Positions 16,879-25,510 of a stretch of DNA of 64,000 nt are shown here, piece by piece (the stretch's first letter is position 1; every line of letters begins with the position of its first letter). The position numbers were made by a program, and so were the translations under genes. The stretch covers positions 1-64,000 of the forward strand of contig PHEU01000006.1 in assembly GCA_002841295.1 (NCBI GenBank), given 5' to 3'. The notes under the pieces were generated by a model. It was not told the DNA's origin. It did no database searches and saw nothing but the letters and a program-made list of their open reading frames with translations. Origin of the DNA: Actinobacteria bacterium HGW-Actinobacteria-6 (GTDB lineage Bacteria > Actinomycetota > Coriobacteriia > Anaerosomatales > Anaerosomataceae).

Positions 16879-18267
16879 GTGCTCAAGCTCGTGAGAGAGC
16901 TGCTGGTGATTGCCGCCGCCGTCGGCCTGGCGCTGATAGCGTTTACGATGGGCGCCCACTCGTCGTTTACCGTCGGGCCGGTGACCGTCGCCGCAGCGTT
17001 CCGCCCTGGCGTGGGTCGCACCTCGCTCGCGCTGCCGCCGTTCGGCTCCGTCGATGCGCGCACACACGATGCGCCCGTGCGGGTCGAGCTGCGCCTCGAA
17101 GACGTCGCCATCTCGGAGATTCAGCGTTGGGTTGCCGAGGGCGTCCCCAACGGCGACACGCTCAACACGCTGCGCTCGGAACTCATGTCAGGCATCAGGT
17201 TCACGTACGCCCTCGGCGTGCTCGCCAGTGCGCTCACCTGCGCCCTGGTGCTCTTCGCAGCGCGAACAAAGCCCCGCCGAGCGGCTCTCGTTGTCGGCAC
17301 GCTCACTGTGGCGATGGTGTGTGTCGGCGCATGGAGCGTGCTCGCCTTCGATGAGGGAGCGTTCGCGCAACCGACGTACCACGGAGCGCTTACGTACGCG
17401 CCGGGGCTTGTCTCGACCGTGCAGAAGCGTCTCGTCACCGTGGGTGAGCTCCAGGACAAAGTGAGTGCTGTCGCAGGCGACCTCGCGTCGTATTACGGTA
17501 CCCCCCAGATCTTCGCTTCAGGCGGAGCGATGCCCGGCACTATCCGGGTGTTGCACATCTCGGATACGCACCTCGATCCTGTTGGCGGCGAGCTCGCGAT
17601 TCAGCTCGCGGACGCGTTCGATGTCGCGTTCGTGCTTCACACCGGCGACATCAACATCTACGGGACGTCTTTTGAGGCTTCCGCCGCGGTCGTCGCGCTC
17701 GACTCCTCTCGACCGCTCGTGTTCGTGCCGGGCAACCACGATTCTCCCGCGATCATCCGTGCCTTCTCCGCGCTTGAGAACGTGACCGTGCTGGAGAACA
17801 CATCCACTGTCGTCGCCGATCTGCGCGTGTTCGGAGTGCCCGATCCCGTGAGTCGCGGCTTCAGCGTCGAACCCGACAAGAAGCAGATGGAACTCCTGGC
17901 AGACCAGGCCGCCGGTGCGCTGTGGGGATCGATCGTCCTGACAGATGTGCGGCCCGACATCGTCGCGCTCCACAACCCCGCGATGCAGGCTCCGTTCGCG
18001 GGGATGGCGCCCATCGTGCTCAGCGGCCACACGCATACTGCGAGCATGAGCTTCCAGGACGATACCTGGTGGCTGAACGCGGGAACTACCGGGGGCATCG
18101 CATTTGGCGGTCCCAAGGGCTCACAGACGGCATACTCGGCAGCGGTGCTCTACTACTCAGAAGCCGTTCCGCACCGCCTGGTCGCCATCGACCGCATCGA
18201 AGTAAACGGAGCCACGCGCGAGACCTCGCTCAAGCGCACGACGATCGACGCCGGGGAGAGGCTGTAG
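16879..18267 (+). CDS. Membrane-anchored calcineurin-like metallophosphoesterase
   Basis: A 462-aa protein with two N-terminal hydrophobic segments (about residues 9-28 and 108-128, possibly a third at 134-152) and a C-terminal phosphoesterase domain on the outer face. All metal-binding blocks are present: HISDTHLD, LHTGDI, PGNHD, ALHNP and LSGHTHT. It probably hydrolyses a phosphodiester such as a lipid or nucleotide; the substrate cannot be read from the motifs. The start is GTG with GAGGAG 4 bases upstream. It is a single gene between the hcp operon and a peptidase gene. Confidence 0.85.
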   Translation: MLKLVRELLVIAAAVGLALIAFTMGAHSSFTVGPVTVAAAFRPGVGRTSLALPPFGSVDARTHDAPVRVELRLEDVAISEIQRWVAEGVPNGDTLNTLRSELMSGIRFTYALGVLASALTCALVLFAARTKPRRAALVVGTLTVAMVCVGAWSVLAFDEGAFAQPTYHGALTYAPGLVSTVQKRLVTVGELQDKVSAVAGDLASYYGTPQIFASGGAMPGTIRVLHISDTHLDPVGGELAIQLADAFDVAFVLHTGDINIYGTSFEASAAVVALDSSRPLVFVPGNHDSPAIIRAFSALENVTVLENTSTVVADLRVFGVPDPVSRGFSVEPDKKQMELLADQAAGALWGSIVLTDVRPDIVALHNPAMQAPFAGMAPIVLSGHTHTASMSFQDDTWWLNAGTTGGIAFGGPKGSQTAYSAAVLYYSEAVPHRLVAIDRIEVNGATRETSLKRTTIDAGERL

Positions 18268-18390
18268 CGGCACAGCTCGCCGCTTTAACCCCCGGTTCAC
18301 ACGCAATCGCATCGCTCACTTCGAATGTGGATTATTATAGGCGCAGGGAGCAATCCCTTGAGTGCACACCAAACACGCCCGGGAGGCTCG

Positions 18391-20073
18391 ATGTCTCAGC
18401 TCGCTGAGCACGTTCACCAGCTCGCCGACGTGATCGGTCCACGACCGGCTACCACGGATGCCGAGGCACAGGCTGCCGCATATATCGACGGAGTGTTTCG
18501 GGAGCGTGGGCTTGAGGTCGAGCACCAGGAGTTCGATTGCCCGCGCACCTACTCGTGGGCGTACATCGCGTATCACGTGCTGACAATCGGCGCAGCTGTG
18601 CTCTCCCGCTGGTTCGGGTGGCCGGCGTTTCTGCTTGCAGTGCTCTCGGCCGTGCTTCTGTGGTTCGACCTGGATACACGTTGGGGCCTGAGTAACCTCA
18701 TGCCGAAGGGGCCGAGCCAGAACGTCATCGCGCGCCACGTCCCAAAGGCGCGCCGCAACGAGCGAGTCAAGCGCGTCGTGATCGTGGCGCACTACGACTC
18801 CGCGAAGTCGTCGCTGGCCTTCAGCCCGGGCATGGTCAAGAATTTCGGCCTCTCGTTCGGCCTCATGAAGTGGCTCACGTTCATCGTGCCGGGGGCCATC
18901 TTCGTCTCGGCGTTGCCCTGGACGAAGTCCTGGAGCCCGTACAGCTGGTACGCCACACTGGCGGTCGCCGCGTATCTGGTGATTCCGCTGCTCATCAACC
19001 TCCATCGCGAGCTGTTCATGAAGGCGGTCGACGGCGCCAACGACAACGCGTCAGGTGTGGCGGCTATGCTCGGTGTCATGGAGCTTACGGTGCCCGAGCC
19101 AGATGCAGAGCCGTCGCGATATTCCTCCGAAGCCCCTGTGCGTCGTACGCCCGAGGCCGCCGTTGAGGCTGATGTCGTGTTGGAAGACAGCCTGCTTTCG
19201 TACACGCCCATAGCCCCCGCCGAGGACGATATCCGCCGCAGCTCGCTCGGCAGCTTTGGCGATGTCGATTGGGATGCCGAGGAGCCCGCGCGCCCGGCCA
19301 AGAACCAGTCAAGCTTCGACATGGGCGACACGGTCGGGTGGGACGCGCCGCTCGTCGAGCCGCGCTCTGACGAGCCTGAGCCTAAGCTGACAGCGACGGA
19401 GTCGGCCGAGCGCCACGGACTGCGTGATTGGCTCGGCCTCGGTAGCAACTTCGACGCGCGGCACGAGGGTAAGAAGATCGGCCACTGGGAGAACTTCAGC
19501 GAAGACGATGATGATGACTTCGGCTCCAAGGGCGGTAGCGCCGGTGATCCCGACTTCACCGACCCGACGTTCGCCACTGATGAGGCTGCGCGTATCCGGC
19601 GTCGGGTGACCACAGGTATCGACAGAGCGCTCACGGAGAAGGAAGTCTGGTTCGTGGCCACGGGTGCCGAGGAAGTCGGCACGTGTGGCATGCAGGCGTT
19701 TCTCAAGGAGTACGAAGAGGATCTTCGCGATGCGCTCATCATCAACATCGACAACATCGGCACCGGATCGCTCTACTGGGTCACGGGCGAAGGTATGGCG
19801 CGTAGGTACCACTGCGACCGCCGCCTGGCATCCTCGGCGCGGCGCGTGGCGCGTGAGGAGGATCTGCCGGTCAGGGGCCGAGAGTACCGCGGCCTGTCAA
19901 CCGATGCGACGCCCGCACTTGCTCGCGGCTTCAAGGCGATGAGCGTGATGGCGTTCGATATCAACGGCCGCCTTCCCAACTGGCACTGGCGAACCGACAC
20001 CGTCGAAGCTGTACAGCCCGAGAACCTGGACCTTGCTGCCACGTTTGTGGCCAAGCTCATACGTGAGCTGTAA
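18391..20073 (+). CDS. M28-family zinc aminopeptidase with membrane segments and acidic insert
   Basis: A 560-aa protein with an M28 peptidase domain. Zinc ligands and catalytic residues are recognisable: VAHYDSAKS (near 131), DGANDNASG (near 213), TGAEEVG (near 425) and the final NWHWRTDT histidine. Hydrophobic segments occur near residues 60-90 and 155-205, inside the domain. Between the second and third metal blocks there is an insert of about 190 residues rich in Asp, Glu, Ser and Pro (EDDDDDFGSKGGS), likely disordered. GGGAGG four bases before ATG 18391 decides the start over a longer frame. The substrate is unknown; the catalytic part probably faces one side of the membrane. Confidence 0.85.
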   Translation: MSQLAEHVHQLADVIGPRPATTDAEAQAAAYIDGVFRERGLEVEHQEFDCPRTYSWAYIAYHVLTIGAAVLSRWFGWPAFLLAVLSAVLLWFDLDTRWGLSNLMPKGPSQNVIARHVPKARRNERVKRVVIVAHYDSAKSSLAFSPGMVKNFGLSFGLMKWLTFIVPGAIFVSALPWTKSWSPYSWYATLAVAAYLVIPLLINLHRELFMKAVDGANDNASGVAAMLGVMELTVPEPDAEPSRYSSEAPVRRTPEAAVEADVVLEDSLLSYTPIAPAEDDIRRSSLGSFGDVDWDAEEPARPAKNQSSFDMGDTVGWDAPLVEPRSDEPEPKLTATESAERHGLRDWLGLGSNFDARHEGKKIGHWENFSEDDDDDFGSKGGSAGDPDFTDPTFATDEAARIRRRVTTGIDRALTEKEVWFVATGAEEVGTCGMQAFLKEYEEDLRDALIINIDNIGTGSLYWVTGEGMARRYHCDRRLASSARRVAREEDLPVRGREYRGLSTDATPALARGFKAMSVMAFDINGRLPNWHWRTDTVEAVQPENLDLAATFVAKLIREL

Positions 20074-20154
20074 CGGGGCTCGCTCTCAGGTGCGTGCTAC
20101 ACTCGTTCCTTGCGTGAGCCCTGACTGGGCGCTATCTGTACGGAGGCATGATTG

Positions 20155-21402
20155 ATGCAAAGCAGGCTTGCGAGGGCGCTTGCACGCACGGCGGTCGTCT
20201 CGTGGCGTGAACACCCAACGCAGTACGATATCGAGTCGTTGCGCGCTAATATCGAGCGCGTCGGGCTCGTGATCCGTGTGCGCTGGGCCATTGTCGCCGC
20301 GCTCTCCGTATTCTCAGTGGTGGCTGCGTATGTGTACGCGCAGGAAGTGCCGTTCAGGCAGTTCGTCACCAACATGACCGTGCCGGCGTTCGCGCTGGTC
20401 TTCGTCATGAGCTACAACACCTTCTACCAGATGACGTACCGCAAGGTCGGCAACGTTGCTTTTCTTAATCAAGCGCAGCTTATCTTCGACATCATCGTCA
20501 CGACCGTGCTGGTGTACTACAGCGGCGGTGTGTACTCGTGGTTCTCGGCGATGTACCTGCTCTTCATTCTGGAGGGCGCATTCATTCTCCCGAAGAAGTG
20601 GCACGTCTGGTTGCTCGTCATGGTCTCGGTGGTGCTGTACGGCTTTGTTCTCGGCGCCGAGTATCTTCGCTGGATACCGCATGTGGACGTGCCGTTCGTG
20701 ACGAACCATCTCTTCGCAAACGGCACGTACGTGCTGGTTCGCTATCTGTGGAAGATTACGATGTATGGCGGCGCGGGTACTATCGGCATCCTGATGATGC
20801 AGCGCATCCATATCCGGGAGAAGGAACTGCGAGAGAGTTCGTTTGTGGATGAGACCACCGGGTTGTTCAACCGCCCATACTTCCATCGCGTGCTTGCGGC
20901 CGAGATAGAGCGCGCGCGGCGCGGCGGCAGGGACCTGGCGATTATCGTCGCCGACGTCCATAAGTTCGCCGAGCTCAACCGTGTATTCGGGCTCGATGTC
21001 GGCGATGAGATTCTTGCTGCGCTCGGCGGGGTTCTGCGCGAGGTTTCGCACGATGACGAGCTCGATGAAGTGCGCGATCTTCATGTCGCGTGTCGAGTCG
21101 GCGGCGAGGAGATGGCGATCATCGTGCCGCAGTTCGCGCGCTATGAAGGTGAAGTAGCCCCGGCAGGTGATCGCGCGATGGCCATGGCCGAGGAGTTTCG
21201 CTCACGCGTTGAAGGACTCAGGGTGCGCGGCTTGAGCGTGACCGTGAGCGTGGGCGTTGCGGTCTTCCCTGCAGACGGCCATACGTTCGACGCGCTCGTG
21301 GATGCGGCAGATAGGGCGCTGTACGAAGCGTCAGACGCCGGCGGCAACCGAGTTGTCGCCGCCGGTACGCTCGATCAGTCGGTAGAGGATGAGGAACAGT
21401 GA
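20155..21402 (+). CDS. Membrane-bound GGDEF-domain protein (diguanylate cyclase-like, variant signature)
   Basis: A 415-aa protein with about six transmembrane helices (residues 43-220) and a C-terminal GGDEF domain (from about 240). The active loop reads RVGGEEM instead of RGGDEF. The upstream nucleotide-binding segment reads ADVHKFAELNRVFGLDVGD, keeping the metal Asp and the Asn but replacing the usual Asp-after-Asn and Gly-His residues. GGEEF enzymes can be active, so a reduced-activity cyclase or a GTP sensor are both possible. ATG 20155 has GGAGG 8 bases upstream. The next gene overlaps it (GTGA), so the two proteins are co-expressed. Confidence 0.85.
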   Translation: MQSRLARALARTAVVSWREHPTQYDIESLRANIERVGLVIRVRWAIVAALSVFSVVAAYVYAQEVPFRQFVTNMTVPAFALVFVMSYNTFYQMTYRKVGNVAFLNQAQLIFDIIVTTVLVYYSGGVYSWFSAMYLLFILEGAFILPKKWHVWLLVMVSVVLYGFVLGAEYLRWIPHVDVPFVTNHLFANGTYVLVRYLWKITMYGGAGTIGILMMQRIHIREKELRESSFVDETTGLFNRPYFHRVLAAEIERARRGGRDLAIIVADVHKFAELNRVFGLDVGDEILAALGGVLREVSHDDELDEVRDLHVACRVGGEEMAIIVPQFARYEGEVAPAGDRAMAMAEEFRSRVEGLRVRGLSVTVSVGVAVFPADGHTFDALVDAADRALYEASDAGGNRVVAAGTLDQSVEDEEQ

Positions 21403-22070
21403 GTACCGCGCCCAACCGCCGTCACGCGCTGGTCGCCTTGGCTGCGACGATCGTCGCCCTCGGCCTGTCTGTGTCGATATTGCTGATGCCCTGGTTCACG
21501 TTTGTGGCTGCTCCCGTTTCTGGTGCTCCCGCAATTACGGGCTTCTCTGAAGCCGGGGTGCGTGAGGTCGCCGAGCAGGTCCGATACTTCGTCACTCACC
21601 GCGATGCGCCCCCGCTTCCGGCCATCATCGACGGCCAGGAGGGGTTCGATGACTCCTCGGTCACGCACTTGGTGGACGTCCGAAAGGTCATCCTCGCCGC
21701 ACGCTGGATCACGGTCTTGGCCACGATTCTTCTCGGAGTGGTGGCTGCCGAGGCACTTTCTCGCGGCGAATTGCGAGGAGTCTCAGGCGGCCTGAGAACG
21801 GCCGGTTGGTCGATGGCCGGGCTGGTCGTGCTGTTGGGTATCTTGGGAACCGTGGACTTCGATTCGTTCTTCTCAGCGTTCCATGGCGTGTTCTTCAAGG
21901 CTGGTACCTGGACTTTCCCTGCGGATGCGATGATTATCCGCATCTTCCCTGAGCCGTTCTGGACGCTCGCCGCGGGTTCTTGGGCAGTTTTGACATTCGT
22001 TATCGCTGCTGCGCTCGTCGTCGCCGGGGTCGTGGGGAAGCGTGTCTCGAAGGACATGCCTGGTAATTAA
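21399..22070 (+). CDS. TIGR01906/DUF1461 family integral membrane protein
   Basis: A 223-aa protein with four transmembrane helices, the first at residues 10-32. It carries the family-type segment DFDSFFSAFHGVFFKAGTW followed by FPADAMIIRIFPEPFW. The family is widespread in Firmicutes and Actinobacteria and has no established function. The GTG start overlaps the GGDEF gene stop by four bases, which suggests coordinated production with the putative cyclase. Confidence 0.8.
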   Translation: MSTAPNRRHALVALAATIVALGLSVSILLMPWFTFVAAPVSGAPAITGFSEAGVREVAEQVRYFVTHRDAPPLPAIIDGQEGFDDSSVTHLVDVRKVILAARWITVLATILLGVVAAEALSRGELRGVSGGLRTAGWSMAGLVVLLGILGTVDFDSFFSAFHGVFFKAGTWTFPADAMIIRIFPEPFWTLAAGSWAVLTFVIAAALVVAGVVGKRVSKDMPGN

Positions 22071-22072
22071 TG

Positions 22073-22100
22073 TTCACAAAGCGTGGAATACCTGTACACT
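22073..22100 (+). promoter_or_regulatory. Promoter of the DUF5679 gene
   Basis: TTCACA at 22073-22078 and TACACT at 22095-22100 with a 16-base spacer. This is a credible housekeeping promoter immediately after the previous stop codon, giving a leader of roughly 90 bases before the zinc-ribbon gene. Confidence 0.6.
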
Positions 22101-22194
22101 TTCGTATGGGGAGAGTACTTTCAAAGGGTGATTTGCCCCTAGGTGGGGGCTTGGGGTTGTAGGATCCGTCGTGCAAATGGAGGTGAGCGGTCAA

Positions 22195-22344
22195 GTGGCT
22201 GCCAAAGAAGGTTACTGCGTGAAGTGCAAGGAAAAGCGCGAGATCAAGGACGCGCAGTCGATTGTCATGAAGAACGGCCGTCCGGCAACGCAGGGCCTGT
22301 GCCCGACGTGCGGGACCAAGATCTTCAAGATCGGTGCTAACTAG
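22195..22344 (+). CDS. DUF5679 small zinc-ribbon protein
   Basis: A 49-aa protein. Two CxxC knuckles (YCVKCKEK near residue 8 and CPTCGTK near residue 36) frame the DUF5679 core KDAQSIVMKNGRPATQG. The family is a stand-alone zinc ribbon common in actinobacteria; its function is unknown, though the small basic fold suggests nucleic-acid or ribosome contact. The GTG start has GGAGGTGA 8 bases upstream. It has its own promoter and a strong terminator, so it is expressed as a single-gene unit. Confidence 0.85.
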   Translation: MAAKEGYCVKCKEKREIKDAQSIVMKNGRPATQGLCPTCGTKIFKIGAN

Positions 22345-22359
22345 CATTTCGCGTTTTGT

Positions 22360-22392
22360 ACGGGCGCTGTTCCCTTCGGGGGCAGCGCCCGT
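22360..22392 (+). terminator. Intrinsic terminator-like hairpin
   Basis: Perfect 10-bp stem ACGGGCGCTG / CAGCGCCCGT around a 13-base loop, 16 bases after the zinc-ribbon stop and followed by CTGCATTCTT. It separates this gene from the trk genes. Confidence 0.75.
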
Positions 22393-22541
22393 CTGCATTC
22401 TTGCCGAAAAGGGGCGCATACTAGGGATGTGCCACTCAGGAAACGCGCTATTGACGTGTTGTTCGGGCAGGAATAGTCTGCGTGGATGCTCGCTTTGGGG
22501 CGAAGCCGAGGACAGGGTTCGCGAACTGGGGGTCATAGGCA

Positions 22542-23183
22542 GTGAACATCGTTGTCGTGGGATGTGGACGAGTAGGGTCGCAGCTCGCCACCCTTCTTTC
22601 GGTTGAGGGACATAACGTCGTCGTTATCGATCGCGACGAGGATGCGTTCCGTCGTCTCGGCAGCACCTTCAACGGCGTGACCATCAAGGGTCTTGGCTTT
22701 GACGAAGAGGTGCTGGAAGAGGCCGGTCTCCGTGAGGCTGATGCTTTCGCTGCGGTCACAAACCTCGATAACACCAACCTGATGGCTGCCGAGGTCGCCC
22801 GCAAGCTCTTCGGCGTGAAGCATGTGGTCGCGCGCCTCTACAACCCGGTCCGTGAGCGCACATACCAGCAACTCAACCTCGACTACGTCTGTGGTACGAC
22901 CCTGGTAGCCGAGAGCCTCATGGAGAAGATAAAGTCCGGCCACGGCCATCACCTGAGTACGGTAGGTGACGTCGAGGTCATTGAGTTCAAGTGCTCCGAG
23001 TACACCGAGGGCAAGCGAATCCGGGACCTTGAGATCGATCACGGGTTCCGTATCTGTGCTGTTCTGCGGGGTGCGGCGACGTTCATTCCAAAAGACGACA
23101 CGATCATCAAGTCGGGGGATATCGTCATCGCGGCAGTCAAAGATGAGGCCTTCGGCAAAATCGCTCGACTTATGGAGGAGTAG
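22542..23183 (+). CDS. trkA: TrkA-family potassium uptake regulator, first copy
   Basis: A 213-aa cytoplasmic regulatory subunit of Trk/Ktr potassium transport. The RCK_N Rossmann domain begins at once with VVVGCGRVGS and the acidic residue of VIDRDED that binds nucleotide ribose. RCK_C follows from about residue 140. E. coli TrkA has two such units fused; here they are two adjacent genes. The start is GTG with a GGGGG site about 10 bases upstream. It heads an operon with the second trkA, a small membrane protein and trkH. Confidence 0.9.
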   Translation: MNIVVVGCGRVGSQLATLLSVEGHNVVVIDRDEDAFRRLGSTFNGVTIKGLGFDEEVLEEAGLREADAFAAVTNLDNTNLMAAEVARKLFGVKHVVARLYNPVRERTYQQLNLDYVCGTTLVAESLMEKIKSGHGHHLSTVGDVEVIEFKCSEYTEGKRIRDLEIDHGFRICAVLRGAATFIPKDDTIIKSGDIVIAAVKDEAFGKIARLMEE

Positions 23184-23185
23184 CT

Positions 23186-23851
23186 GTGTACGTAGTGGTG
23201 AACGGGGGCGGCAAGGTCGCCTCGTATCTCGCTCGCACGCTGCTTGAGCGCGGCCACGCTGTCGCGCTGATCGAGAAGCGCGAAGACGTCGTTAACAAGC
23301 TTTCGGCGGAGCTTCCGGGCAGCCCCCTCATCATCCAGGGCGACGGTTGTGACGCTTCGTATCAGGAGGACGCAGGAGTATCGCGGGCAGATGTGTTCGT
23401 GGCTGCGACCGGTGACGATGACGACAACCTTGTGTCGTGTCAGCTCGCAAAGACTGCGTTTGGCGTACCGCGCGCGATTTCTCGCGTGAACAATCCCAAG
23501 AACGAACGCATCTTCAACGCGCTCGGCATCGAGGCAATCTCCTCGACCACGATCATCTCCCGGATGATCGAAGAAGAGGCGACCATCGGCGATATCCGTA
23601 CACTCACAAGCCTCCGCAAGGGGAACATGGCAATCGTGGAAATCGAGTTGCCCTTAGACCGCTGCGTAGTGTGCGGCAAGAAGGTCGCTGCGCTCAAGCT
23701 CCCGGTGGACTGCATTCTCGTCGCACTGATCCGCGACGAAGAGGTCATCACAGTACACGGCGATACTGAGCTTGCCGCCGGCGACGTTATCATCGCCTTC
23801 ACCAAGACCGAGCATGAAGCCAAGCTCAAGCGAGCGCTTACAGGGGATTAG
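23186..23851 (+). CDS. trkA: TrkA-family potassium uptake regulator, second copy
   Basis: A 221-aa homologue of the preceding gene: Rossmann motif VNGGGKVAS, the acidic LIEKRED and a C-terminal RCK_C domain. A CVVCGKKV pair near residue 158 is unusual and may bind metal or act as a redox switch; this is inference. The start is GTG with GGAGG 7 bases upstream, only 2 bases after the first trkA. The two proteins probably form the gating ring on TrkH together. Confidence 0.9.
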   Translation: MYVVVNGGGKVASYLARTLLERGHAVALIEKREDVVNKLSAELPGSPLIIQGDGCDASYQEDAGVSRADVFVAATGDDDDNLVSCQLAKTAFGVPRAISRVNNPKNERIFNALGIEAISSTTIISRMIEEEATIGDIRTLTSLRKGNMAIVEIELPLDRCVVCGKKVAALKLPVDCILVALIRDEEVITVHGDTELAAGDVIIAFTKTEHEAKLKRALTGD

Positions 23852-23855
23852 AACG

Positions 23856-24008
23856 ATGGCTGTGAAGAGTCTCCCCGAGCGTTCTCTCACGCGTCTGGAA
23901 CAGTGGCCGCTGTATATCGGTGGCATTCTTACCGAGGCGCTCTACGTTCTCGTCCTCACCGGAGCAGCGCTCGTCATGGCGCTCGTCGCCAAGATGTTCT
24001 GGCGATGA
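23856..24008 (+). CDS. Small single-pass membrane protein in the trk operon
   Basis: A 50-aa open frame starting MAVKSLPERSLTR, with one transmembrane helix (about residues 20-46, LYIGGILTEALYVLVLTGAALVMALVA) and a short basic tail KMFWR. It starts 4 bases after trkA and its stop overlaps the trkH start (ATGA), so the coupling supports a real gene. No homology can be claimed. It may be an accessory subunit of the Trk channel, comparable in size to the KdpF-type helpers of other potassium systems, which is inference. Confidence 0.6.
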   Translation: MAVKSLPERSLTRLEQWPLYIGGILTEALYVLVLTGAALVMALVAKMFWR

Positions 24009-25510
24009 TTCTCCGTCCTCGCAAGCAGGATCACCTGCTCATAGGAAAGTACACTGGCAAGATCGTCATCGGTGTCGGCATCCTCATGCTCATCCCGCTG
24101 GTCACCTCCCTCGTCTTCCAGGAATGGGACACGGCCGTCGATTTCGTCATCAGCATGTCGGCGTGCTTCATCTTCGGCTTCGGCACTCAGCTCGTATGCC
24201 GTACCGAGCGAGATCTCAGCTGGAGCCACGGTCTCGTCGTTGCCTCGGGATCGTGGATTGTTGCAACCATTCTTGGCGCATTGCCACACTGGCTGTCCGG
24301 ACACGAGGGTTCCTACCTGGACGCAATGTTCGATGTTATGAGCGGGTATACCACCACAGGTATGTACTTATTGCAGGACCTCGACCACATCTCGCGGGGC
24401 CTCAATATGTGGCGACATCTGCTGACGTATGCGGGCGGTCAGGGAATCGTCGTGATCGCGCTTACGTTCTTGTTCAAGGGAACGGCTGGCGCATACAAGG
24501 TCTACGTCGGCGAGGGCAAGGACGAGCGGCTGCTGCCAAACGTAGTCCAGACTGCTCGCGCAATCTGGCTTGTGTCGCTCACCTGGCTTGGGATCGGAAC
24601 AGCGGCATTGTTCGGCACAGGCATCTTGCTCGGGCAGGATCCGGTTCGGGCGTTCCTGCATGGTCTCTGGGTGTTCATGGGTGCGTGGTCGACGGGTGGT
24701 TTTGCGCCGCAGTCATACAACACGCTGTGGTTCCACTCGATTTCCTATGAAGTCGTTACGGTGGTCATCATGATCGCCGGCTCACTGAACTTCGCGCTGC
24801 ACTGGGCTCTGTGGACCGGCAATCGAAAAGAGGTACGCCGGAATATCGAGACCGTGAGTTTCGCCACCACACTCATGGTCATCACCATTGTCGCAACGTT
24901 CTGGCTTGCCAAAGCGGGCGTCTATCCCGACGCGATGTCGCTGTTCCGCAAGGCGTTCTATCAGCTGGCGTCTGGTCACACGACGACCGGCTTCTCGACC
25001 ATCTACTCGAAGGCGTTCATCAGTCAGTGGGGTCCGGTCGGCATGATCGCGACGACCATCGCCATGGCGATTGGTGCCTCGGCGTGCTCAACCGGTGGCG
25101 GTATCAAAGGGATTCGCCTCGGCATCATCACGAAGGCCTTCCTTCAGGACATTCGCAGGATGATCTCGCCGGAATCGGCGGTCGTGCGCGCGAAGTTCCA
25201 TCACATTCGCGACATCTTCCTGGAAGACGGACTGGTGCGCAGCGCGCTCACGATCACCGTCGCGTACCTCACGATGTATGCGCTTGCATCCTTCATGGGG
25301 ACGCTGTACGGCTACCCGCTGGTCTCGTCGATGTTCGAAGCCGTATCAGCCGGGTCGAATACAGGTCTTTCATGCGGCGTCACCGACCCCGCCATGCCTG
25401 CGCTCATGAAGATTGCGTATATCCTCGTGATGTGGCTGGGCCGTCTCGAGTTCATGTCCGTGTTCGCGCTGATCGGATACGCGTACTCGATGGTTAGGGG
25501 TCGCAGGTGA
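24005..25510 (+). CDS. trkH: TrkH-family potassium channel/transporter subunit
   Basis: A 501-aa integral membrane protein with the four pore repeats of the SKT superfamily: SGYTTTGMY, a second region AWSTGGF, SGHTTTGFST and AGSNTGLSCG, each carrying the filter glycine. About ten hydrophobic segments are visible. It starts at ATG 24005, overlapping the small upstream gene; the longer frame that begins inside that gene is spurious. With the two TrkA proteins it imports potassium. Confidence 0.93.
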   Translation: MILRPRKQDHLLIGKYTGKIVIGVGILMLIPLVTSLVFQEWDTAVDFVISMSACFIFGFGTQLVCRTERDLSWSHGLVVASGSWIVATILGALPHWLSGHEGSYLDAMFDVMSGYTTTGMYLLQDLDHISRGLNMWRHLLTYAGGQGIVVIALTFLFKGTAGAYKVYVGEGKDERLLPNVVQTARAIWLVSLTWLGIGTAALFGTGILLGQDPVRAFLHGLWVFMGAWSTGGFAPQSYNTLWFHSISYEVVTVVIMIAGSLNFALHWALWTGNRKEVRRNIETVSFATTLMVITIVATFWLAKAGVYPDAMSLFRKAFYQLASGHTTTGFSTIYSKAFISQWGPVGMIATTIAMAIGASACSTGGGIKGIRLGIITKAFLQDIRRMISPESAVVRAKFHHIRDIFLEDGLVRSALTITVAYLTMYALASFMGTLYGYPLVSSMFEAVSAGSNTGLSCGVTDPAMPALMKIAYILVMWLGRLEFMSVFALIGYAYSMVRGRR

